A stretch of 64,000 bases of DNA from Kitasatospora paranensis (lineage in GTDB: Bacteria > Actinomycetota > Actinomycetes > Streptomycetales > Streptomycetaceae). Location: NCBI RefSeq assembly GCF_039544005.1, contig NZ_BAABKV010000001.1, positions 186,001-250,000 of the forward strand. Direction: 5' to 3'. The position numbers and the translations under genes were made by a program. Below the pieces are notes generated by a model. It saw only the letters and a program-made list of their open reading frames with translations, ran no database searches and had not been told where the DNA came from. The first letter of the stretch is position 1. Every line of letters starts with the position of its first letter. Below, piece by piece: positions 57,345-64,000 of this stretch.

Positions 57345-58304
57345 GCACATCGACGGGCAGCACCACGCCCGCGCGCCGCTCGACCAAGGCCTCCTGCGCC
57401 TGGCGGACGGGGTGCTGCAGCCTGCCTTCCAAGGACGGACCACCCCGGGCTGGATCCGCCGCAAACTCGCCGACGGCCTGACGTCCGTCCTGTTGTTCGG
57501 CCACAACTTCGCCGCGGGACCCGACAGGCACACCAAGGCTGCCGCCCTGATCGCGCACCTGCGCAAGGTCAATCCGGACGTCCTGGTCGCGGTCGACGAG
57601 GAGGACGGCGACGTGACCCGGCTGGATGGGCGACCGGCTCCTCGTAGCCGGGCAATCTGACCCTGGGCGCGATCTTGGGCTTTAACTTATCGCAACACTC
57701 CTTGATCATGATGGGGATGTTGATGGCGAGGCGGGGACCCAAGCGCAGGCTCGATGTGGAGGCGGATTACTGGCGGAGGCCGCAGCGAACGTGGCGTCGT
57801 TCGCGCGATGGGGCCGGGAGCCGCAATCGGCGGCGCCTGCCGGCGCTGCAGCAAGGTCGGTCGGCGGCCCGCAGGACGCTGGTGACGGCACGGCCCTCGG
57901 GTGACCGTCCCGCGGCCGCGGGGATCCCTTCGCGGTTGAGTTCCGATCGGCGGTGACCGTCGCCGTAGGCCCGTGACCGCGGGGGTCTGGCCGCACCCAC
58001 TGACCGCGCTCCTGCCAAGCACCGACGCGCGGCAGGTGACCCAGCACGAGGCCGAGCTCGATCCTGCCAGCACGCTTACAGCCGTGCGCGCGGCCGGCGC
58101 GGACCGGCCGCTGGTCCCGGTCGTGCGTAATGCCCGTCGGCACGCCTGGCGCGTGTCTGGCAGCGCTGGATAGTCCGGCGACGCGACGCCGTGGTGGTGG
58201 AACTGGGGGCGCCGCAGCAGGAACCCTCCGGCGGGCTATGTGTGACGGCCTACGGTGCGGCGCGGGTGCGCACCGAGGCGGTGGCGGCCCACCTCGAGCG
58301 CTGA
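57341..58304 (+). pseudogene. GH3 beta-N-acetylglucosaminidase (NagZ-like), split and deleted
   Basis: N-terminal remnant: ATG 57341, then after a lost base LLRLADGVLQPAFQGRTTPGWIRRKLADGLTSVLLFGHN and VLVAVDEEDGDVTRLDG, the start of a GH3 barrel. C-terminal remnant from about 57973 to TGA 58302: ALLPSTDARQVTQHEAELDPAST, VWQRW-like and DAVVVELGAPQ, VTAYGAARVRTEAVAAHL, the end of a GH3 enzyme. The middle with the catalytic Asp and the Asp-His region is missing; an IS30-like fragment sits there. The gene overlaps the PLP-enzyme stop, so the operon linkage was native before damage. Confidence 0.7.
57661..57790 (+). mobile_element. IS30-family transposase fragment inside the nagZ-like gene
   Basis: GTTGATGGCGAGGCGGGGAC reads MARRGPKRRLDVEADYWR, the N-terminal start of a streptomycete IS30-type transposase; only about 20 codons match before unrelated sequence follows. 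The preceding TTAACTTATCGCAACACTCC may be part of the element end. Presumably the scar of an insertion followed by deletion. Confidence 0.5.
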
Positions 58305-58714
58305 GCCGACCTACGTCTGGTTCGGAGTGGCAGCACCGCACGCAGGCGCCGGTGTCGGGACCACTCTCCCCGGCACGGGCCTCGTCGACAAGAGTTTCGT
58401 CAAATTTCACCTCCGCCGCTCTGCCTCGCGTGAGATGGCGCCCACGGGCAGACAGGGGACCACTGCGCGCTGCCGCAGCGGTTTGAGCGCCGACGAGTCC
58501 GCGTCGACAGGTGGCTCATCTGCGAACACATAATCTGATGCTCAGTCAGAAGTGGTATGGGAGAGCCACTTCGGCCCACGGAGCGCCGTGTTACGGCGAA
58601 AGAAACTTTTCGCCTTAGGGCTTGCCTGCAAGGTTAATTTCCGCACTACTGGTCCCCAGCCGGCGCGCACCCCTCGTTCCGGCGGACCCCCACATGACAC
58701 CTGCAGGAGCAGCC
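58305..58714. other. Intergenic region before the muramidase gene
   Basis: No gene with good coding bias. AAGTGG-N10-CCACTT (AAGTGGTATGGGAGAGCCACTT, 58551-58572 approximately) is an inverted pair whose arms equal those of the DasR-like site at 41681, but with longer spacing. AGGAG at 58704 serves the muramidase gene. Confidence 0.4.
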
Positions 58715-60076
58715 ATGCCGCGCAGCGCGCCGTCGTTCCTGAACAACCGGGCAGCAACCCTGATCGCTGCCGTCCTGCTGCCGTTGACCATCACCGCACT
58801 CGGCGCCCCCGCCCACGCAGCGCCCCTCACGGCAACGGGCACAGCCGTACAGACCGCGTCCGGTCCGATCACCCACCCCGACGCCGACCACCTGGGCTCC
58901 ACCCTCCCCGGTCGGTCCTCTGCCGCAGGCACGAACGCCCGCCCACTTCCCGGCAGAACGACCCACACCACCGGCGCGCAGCTCACCGCACAGCTCAAGG
59001 CTTCCGCGCTGCCCGCCGGCGCCAAACCGCTCGGCGTCGACGTGGCCGCCTACGAGCCGAACATCGACTGGACCGCCACCGCCGCGGCCGGCGCCTCCTT
59101 CGCCTACGTGAAGGCCACGGAAGGCACCACCTACACCAGTTCGACGTTCTCGTCCCAGTACAACGGCTCGGCATCGGCCGGATTCGTCCGCGGTGCCTAC
59201 CACTTCGCACTGCCGGACCGTTCCAGCGGCAAGACCCAGGCCGACTTCTTCGTCGACCACGGCGGCACCTGGGCGGCCGACGGCAGGACGCTGCCCCCGC
59301 TCCTCGACATCGAGTACAACCCCTACGGAGCGACCTGCTTCGGCCTGAGCACTACGACGATGGTCTCCTGGGTGCTCGACTTCGGAAACGAGATCAAGGC
59401 CCGCACCGGCCGCTACCCCAGCCTGTACACCACCACCGACTGGTGGCGAACCTGCACCGGCAACTCCTCCGCCGCAAGCGCCTACCCGCTGTTCGTCGCC
59501 AACTACACCGGCACTGCCGCCCCCATGCCCAACGGCTGGACGGGCCAGTCCATCTGGCAGTACGCCGACGCCGGCGTCTTCGCGGGCGACCAGGACGTCT
59601 TCAACGGCACCACGGCCGACCTCAAGGCCCTTGCCGCCAACACCGCAGCCGCCACCCCGCCCGCGCCCGCCGCGCCCGTCTGGCCTCAGACGCAGCAGGG
59701 TGACATCGGGACCCGGGTCAGCATCCTGCAGCACCTCCTCAACGCGCACGGCGCCTCACTGACCGTCGACGGCCAGTTCGGCTCCGGAACGCGCAGCGCC
59801 GTCGTGTCGTATCAGAGCTCCGCCGGGCTGGGCGCCGACGGCATTGTCGGCTCCGCCACCTGGCAGTCGCTGGCGAGCACGGTCATGCAGGGCTCCTCGG
59901 GCAGCGTAGTCAAGGCCACCCAGGTCGGCCTCAACGCCCACGGCGCCACCCTGACCGTCGACGGGCAGTACGGCACCGGCACGCGCGACGCGGCTCTGAC
60001 GTACCAGATCGCGCAGGGACTCCCGGCCGACGGCGCCGTGCTCAAGCCGACCTGGCTTGCCCTCGTGTCCTCCTGA
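58715..60076 (+). CDS. Secreted GH25 muramidase with two peptidoglycan-binding domains
   Basis: 453 aa. Sec signal ending GAPAHA (about residue 35), a Ser/Thr-rich linker, then a GH25 domain (about 110-310) with GVDVAAYEPNIDW, FAYVKATEGT and LPPLLDIEYNPYG giving the Asp and Glu catalytic set. Two PG_binding_1 repeats follow (GTRVSILQHLLNAHGASLTVDGQFG; SVVKATQVGLNAHGATLTVDGQYG). It cleaves MurNAc-GlcNAc bonds outside the cell. ATG 58715 follows AGGAG. It opens a run of three secreted wall enzymes. Confidence 0.9.
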   Translation: MPRSAPSFLNNRAATLIAAVLLPLTITALGAPAHAAPLTATGTAVQTASGPITHPDADHLGSTLPGRSSAAGTNARPLPGRTTHTTGAQLTAQLKASALPAGAKPLGVDVAAYEPNIDWTATAAAGASFAYVKATEGTTYTSSTFSSQYNGSASAGFVRGAYHFALPDRSSGKTQADFFVDHGGTWAADGRTLPPLLDIEYNPYGATCFGLSTTTMVSWVLDFGNEIKARTGRYPSLYTTTDWWRTCTGNSSAASAYPLFVANYTGTAAPMPNGWTGQSIWQYADAGVFAGDQDVFNGTTADLKALAANTAAATPPAPAAPVWPQTQQGDIGTRVSILQHLLNAHGASLTVDGQFGSGTRSAVVSYQSSAGLGADGIVGSATWQSLASTVMQGSSGSVVKATQVGLNAHGATLTVDGQYGTGTRDAALTYQIAQGLPADGAVLKPTWLALVSS

Positions 60077-60287
60077 CGGCGAGCCGGCCGACGCAACCGC
60101 ACAGGGACCACCGACAGCCCCATAGGATCTCTCGGACGACCGACCGACGCCACCCGCACTCCGGAGATCCCGGGCACCCGGGCCGTGCCCCAAAGCCCGA
60201 CACGACACCAGGGACAGGCCCAGCGCGGCATCAGACCCCACGCGTCACCCGAATCCGGGATCCCCGATCCCCACGAGACAAGGACCG
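60077..60287. other. Intergenic region between the two hydrolase genes
   Basis: About 210 bp, no ORF. AAGGA at 60279 is the ribosome site of the next gene. No strong hairpin found. Confidence 0.35.
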
Positions 60288-61286
60288 ATGGTGAGCCTCC
60301 CCCACTACCCACAAGCCGGTACCGACCGGCGCCGGCCCGCGCTGCTCCGACTGGCTGCGGCCCTGGCCGGTGCCCTGATGATGATGCTGGGCACCGCCCT
60401 CCCCGCACACGCAGCCGCCCCCGCCTGGCCGGTGCTCTCCCAGGGCGCTGGCGGCAACGACGTGGCCAGCATGCAGTTCCTGCTGCGCCAGCGGGGCCAG
60501 ACCCTCGTCGCCGGCGGCTACTTCGACGCCCAGACGCAGAACGCCGTCGTCTCCTTCCAGACAGCCAGTGGCCTGACGGCCGACGGCATCGTCGGAACCA
60601 ACACCTGGGGCAAGCTGGTCGTCACCGTCTCCCCCGGTGACGCCCAGGCCGATGCCGTACGGGCGATGCAGTTCCAGCTGCAGAAGATCGGCTACAACGT
60701 GCCCACCGACGGAGTGTTCGCCGGCGACACCACCACCGCCGTCAACGACTTCAAGAGCAAGCAGCAGCTGACCGGGGGCAGCACCGTCGGCAGCACAACC
60801 TGGCAGTACCTGCTCGGCGCAGCCCCCGGGAGCGGCGGCGTCTACGGCGGCTACGCCTTTGTCGTGCCAAGGGGCGCCGTCGCCGGAGGCCGGGACAGTC
60901 TGCTGCAGCCGCACCACGACTACCCGGCGGACGACATCCCGGTCGACGAGTGGACCGACGCCTTCGCCGTCACCTCCGGAACTGCCCGGCAGAACGGCGG
61001 TGCGAGCGACGCCTGCGGGTACGGCCTGGCAATCGACGGCGACGACGGCGTCACCTACCAGTACTGCCACCTGAACAGCCGCCTGGTGGCAACCGGCACC
61101 CGCGTGACCCCGGGCCAGCTGGTCGCCTACACCGGCAACACGGGCAACACCACCGGACCGCACCTGCACTTCGGCATCTTCCGGGGCGGTGTCTCGGTTT
61201 GCCCGCAGCAGATGCTGGCCGCCCTGTGGGACGGCACCACTCCCCCGTCCCCGCAGTCGCTGCCCACCACCGGCTGCTTCTACTGA
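60288..61286 (+). CDS. Secreted M23 endopeptidase with two peptidoglycan-binding domains
   Basis: 332 aa. Signal peptide ending LPAHA; two PG_binding_1 repeats (NDVASMQFLLRQRGQTLVAGGYFD; DAVRAMQFQLQKIGYNVPTDGVFA), and a LytM/M23 domain with the zinc ligands in LQPHHDYPADD and in GPHLHFGI, plus YCHLNSRLV. M23 enzymes cut peptide cross-links. The order (binding domains first, catalytic last) is opposite to the GH25 gene. ATG 60288. Confidence 0.9.
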   Translation: MVSLPHYPQAGTDRRRPALLRLAAALAGALMMMLGTALPAHAAAPAWPVLSQGAGGNDVASMQFLLRQRGQTLVAGGYFDAQTQNAVVSFQTASGLTADGIVGTNTWGKLVVTVSPGDAQADAVRAMQFQLQKIGYNVPTDGVFAGDTTTAVNDFKSKQQLTGGSTVGSTTWQYLLGAAPGSGGVYGGYAFVVPRGAVAGGRDSLLQPHHDYPADDIPVDEWTDAFAVTSGTARQNGGASDACGYGLAIDGDDGVTYQYCHLNSRLVATGTRVTPGQLVAYTGNTGNTTGPHLHFGIFRGGVSVCPQQMLAALWDGTTPPSPQSLPTTGCFY

Positions 61287-61501
61287 CCGCACGTCCGCCC
61301 GCAGCAGCCCGCCCGCACAGCCGACAGGACCGCACACCGCCAGCTCCCCCGGCCCGCAGGTGAGCGGCCCGGTCATCCCCCAGCCACACCGCCCCCGGGC
61401 CGGTCCGGGATCCCCCGCTCCTGGACCGGCCCACCACCCCGAACCGGCGCCACCCGTCACCACCCCGGCGGCCCGCGAAGACCACGAACAGGAACCCCCG
61501 C
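61287..61501. other. Intergenic region before the carboxypeptidase gene
   Basis: About 215 bp, proline-codon-like C-rich sequence but no start or conserved frame. AGGAA precedes ATG 61502. Confidence 0.35.
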
Positions 61502-63089
61502 ATGCGCCTTCCCCACCGCCACCGCATCGCCCTGCCGGCAGCCGTCGCCCTCGCCACCGGCATGCTGATGGTCGCCGCCCCGGGCGCCACCGCGCCACGA
61601 CCGGCAGTCGCCGCCGCCACTGACCCTGTGCTGACCGCCGACATCGACCGACTGCTCACCGACCCTCGACTGGTCGGCGCGATGGCAGCCGTGGAGGTCG
61701 TGGACACCGGGACCGGAGAGGTCCTGTACACCCACAACTCCCAGCAGCTGGAACTGCCCGCCTCCACCATGAAGCTCATCACCTCCGCCGCCGCGTTGGA
61801 CACGCTCGGTACGGACCACCGCTTCACCACCGACATCCTGGCGGACGGCAGGCGCACCGGCGCCGTCCTGCAGGGCGACCTGATTGTGCGCGGCGGCGGC
61901 GACCCCAGCCTGCGCGCCGAGGACCTCGACGCGCTCGCCCAGCAGGTTGCCGACAGCGGGGTCCGTCTGGTCACCGGCTCCCTGGCCTACGACGCCTCCC
62001 GCTACGACGACGTGCCGTTGGGGAGCGGCTGGGCCTGGGACGACGAGCCGTACTACTACAGCCCGCAGATCTCCGCCCTGACGATCGCCAGCGACACCGA
62101 CGACGACATGGGGACACTGCAGGTCACCCTACTCCCGGTGCACCCGGCAAGCCCGCCGCGGTGCACGTGGTTCCCGCCGACACCGGGGTGACCATCACCG
62201 GCGCCGTGACCACCGGCTCGGCCGGGAGCGACTACAGCGTCGACGTGACCCGCCGCCACGGCACCAACGAGATCGTGCTGTCCGGCAGCCTGCCCGCCGA
62301 CAACGGCCCCGACGACGAATGGGTCACCGTCGACGACCCGGCCCGGGCCACCGCGAACGTCCTGGCCGCCGCCCTGCGGCGGCACGGTGTCCACGTCCTG
62401 GGCCGCACCCCGGTCGCCCGCACCACCCCCGCCGGCGCTCGGCCCGTCGCCAGTCACGACTCCGCCACGCTCGGCGACCTCCTCGTACCGTTCCTCAAGC
62501 TCAGCAACAACGGCATCGCCGAGCACCTCGTCAAGGAAATGGGCCGGGTCAAGGCCGACGACGGCAGCTGGGCCGCCGGACTCGCCCAGATCGGCGACTT
62601 CCTGCACAGCAACGCACTGGACACCACGCCGGCACGCCAGGCCGACGGATCGGGGCTTTCCCGCTACGACCTGGTCACCGCCGACCGCTACACGGCGCTC
62701 CTGTCCTACGCGCGCCACCAGCCCTGGTTCAGCACCTGGTACGAGGCACTGCCGATCGCGGGCAACCCCGACCGCCTGGTGGGCGGCACCCTGGCCGGCC
62801 GCATGCAGGGCACTCCGGCGCAGAACAACGTCCACGCCAAAACTGGCTCCATGAGCGGCGTCGACACCATCGCCGGGTACGTCACCGCTCCCGACGGACG
62901 CAAGCTCGCCTTCACTGTTCTGCTGAACAACTTCGCTGGCGCACGCCCGCGTTCGGTGATCGACCAGATCGCCGTCCGGCTGGCGGGCGGCCCTCAGCGC
63001 CCGCGGCGCTGCGCGCGCAGGTCGACCGCGTCCCCGGCGCCGAGACCGACGCTGGGCAGCATGGCGTGCAAGGCCGCATGTGGGATTGA
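61502..63089 (+). CDS. dacB: D-alanyl-D-alanine carboxypeptidase/endopeptidase (DacB/PBP4, S13), two frameshifts
   Basis: About 529 aa. Signal peptide, then the penicillin-binding motifs S-T-M-K (Ser88, PASTMKLITSAAAL), S-N-N (LKLSNNGIAEHLVKEMG) and K-T-G (HAKTGSMSGVDTIAGY) in order and spacing for class C PBPs, with the inserted domain between. A base missing at 62146-62147 joins LLPVHPG to KPAAVHVVPADTG; a second near 62996 gives a stop at 63089 instead of a long run-on. It trims terminal D-Ala of pentapeptides or cuts cross-links. Confidence 0.85.
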
Positions 63090-63223
63090 CCCGACCGCAG
63101 GTCGCACGCAGCACGCAGCCGGCCGCCGGAGCACTCCTCCCGGTGGCCGGCGTCCCACCCACCCGCCGATAGGCTTCGTATGCGAACCCATCGACAGCTA
63201 CGACACGGAAGGAGAGCAGCGCT

Positions 63224-64000
63224 GTGAGACGTCCCGACGCTCCCGTGGAACCGGCGCCCGCGGTGGTCGGCGTGGACGCCGGCGGCACGAGCACGCGTTG
63301 CGCCGTGGTGGGGTTGGACGGGCGGGTGCACGACCGCGGCCGCGGCGCCGGCGGGAACCTGCGCTCCAGCTCTGATTCTGCCGCCGCACTCCATCGGGCG
63401 CTGGAAGGCGCCCTGGCCGGAGTGGAGCGCCGCCGGGTCCTGGCCGGTCACCTCGCCTTCGCGGGCGCTGCCGGCCAGGACGCCGCGGCTTAAGGCGAAT
63501 TGGCCGCCCTCCGTCTGGCGCAGGGCCGGACTGTCCGGTACTCCCGCCGTCGCCGGCGCCACCGCCTGTCCCGACGCTCTGCTCCAGCTGGCCGGCACGG
63601 GCGCCGTTGCCGCCCTGTACCGTCGCGGCGTTCAAGTCGCACGGCGTGACGGATACGGCTGGCTGCTCGGTGACGAAGGCTCGGGCGTCTGGCTGGGTCG
63701 CCAGGCGGTTGTCGCCGCGCTGGCCGGCCTGGACGGCCGCGGGCCGAAAACCACCCTGCTGCATGTTCTGCCTCGGGCGTTGGGCCTCCACGATGCCGCG
63801 GCGCTGACCGCAACCGCGCTGGCCCGCCGCATGGTGAGCGCCGTCCACGCCGCCGAACCGGCCGAGCTCAGCCGCCTTGCCCCGCTGGTGGACGAGGCGG
63901 CCCGGGCCGGTGCCCCCATCGCTGATGCCATCGTCACCCACAGCGCGCGGCGTCTGCTGCCCACCCTCGACTCGCTCGCGCCGGCGGCCAGCGCGGACTT
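63224..64000 (+). CDS. BadF/BadG-family sugar kinase (GlcNAc-kinase-like), damaged and cut by the window end
   Basis: GTG 63224 after AAGGAGAG. AVVGVDAGGTSTRCAVVGLDG is the phosphate-1 motif of the family and GAGGNLRSS follows; later LLQLAGTGAVAALYRRG and RRDGYGWLLGDEGSGVWLGRQA are the N-acetylglucosamine-kinase motifs. Between them an in-frame TAA at 63491-63493 (CAA to TAA would explain it) and at least one frame shift near 63540 occur. The 3' end lies outside. Such kinases phosphorylate GlcNAc or MurNAc released by NagZ-type enzymes. Confidence 0.75.

Noticed and set aside
58551..58572. AAGTGG...CCACTT as a second DasR-type site
   Set aside because: Spacing between arms is 10 nt instead of 6, and the centre does not fit; kept only as a note in the intergenic entry.
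1..64000. tRNA/rRNA genes, CRISPR arrays, attachment sites, replication origin
   Set aside because: I looked for tRNA-like GTTCRANNC elements, repeated spacers and tRNA-end duplications and saw none that stand up; a tRNAscan, minced and att-site search would settle it.

Overview
This window is high-GC actinobacterial DNA, almost certainly from a Streptomycetaceae chromosome arm or large replicon. The reasons are strong G/C third-position bias, many GTG starts, 4-bp ATGA/GTGA gene overlaps, BTAD, DUF2637, PucR and DasR-like GntR families, and small conserved Streptomyces-type proteins. A DUF6296-like protein hints at Kitasatospora. This assignment is inference from families, not from a search.

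A caveat governs the whole annotation. More than twenty otherwise well-preserved genes are broken by a single missing or extra base, usually in a run of 3-6 G or C. Restoring one base gives a full-length product with a sensible stop, often overlapping the next start. I therefore annotate the restored gene span and name the break in each entry. Most breaks look like uncorrected long-read indels. A smaller set (an opal codon in a PucR regulator, a split nagZ, gene-end mosaics near 19.7 and 24 kb) looks like real decay.

Layout: (1) 1-1.4 kb, tail of an unknown gene coupled to an N-6 DNA methylase-like gene. (2) 2.2-16.1 kb, a complete Tad/Flp pilus locus (CpaB-like, TadZ, TadA, TadB, TadC, pilin, two TadE-like, one TadG-like, a lipoprotein and a secreted protein). 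It is followed by a roughly 1257-aa membrane protein with extracellular LysM repeats and an intracellular BTAD DNA-binding domain, then a DUF2637 membrane protein with a helix-turn-helix-like tail. Two tandem palindromes precede the locus. (3) 16.4-19.6 kb, accessory small-gene stack (NUDIX, XRE/DUF5919, HATPase, small proteins). (4) 19.7-30 kb, a rearranged zone: a chimeric sigma fragment with its anti-sigma gene, an IS with clear inverted repeats and target duplication, remnants of sigJ, SRPBCC and a CMD-like gene, a methyltransferase-DedA pair, a two-component system, and an IS256-family element next to a 28-bp perfect hairpin.

(5) 29.8-41.7 kb, a nine-gene leftward operon for uptake and breakdown of an amino sugar or glycoside: ABC solute-binding protein and two permeases, a GntR/UTRA regulator, a ROK kinase, DUF4127, a FAD oxidoreductase, NanE epimerase and a GH38 mannosidase. 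A DasR-type palindrome lies in front of it. (6) 42-52.4 kb, a secreted DUF3370-like protein, a PucR regulator, and a four-enzyme peptide-dismantling set (M20, M55 D-aminopeptidase, S66 L,D-carboxypeptidase, S9) flanked by RpiR and XRE-cupin regulators. (7) 53.3-64 kb, an RpiR/MurR regulator, GNAT, a fold-III PLP enzyme, a broken NagZ, then three secreted wall enzymes (GH25 muramidase, M23 endopeptidase, D-Ala-D-Ala carboxypeptidase) and a BadF-type sugar kinase cut by the window end. Regions 5-7 together read as a peptidoglycan and amino-sugar turnover and recycling island: secreted hydrolases release muropeptides, cytosolic peptidases attack D-amino-acid and L,D bonds, and kinases, epimerase and glycosidases channel the sugars.
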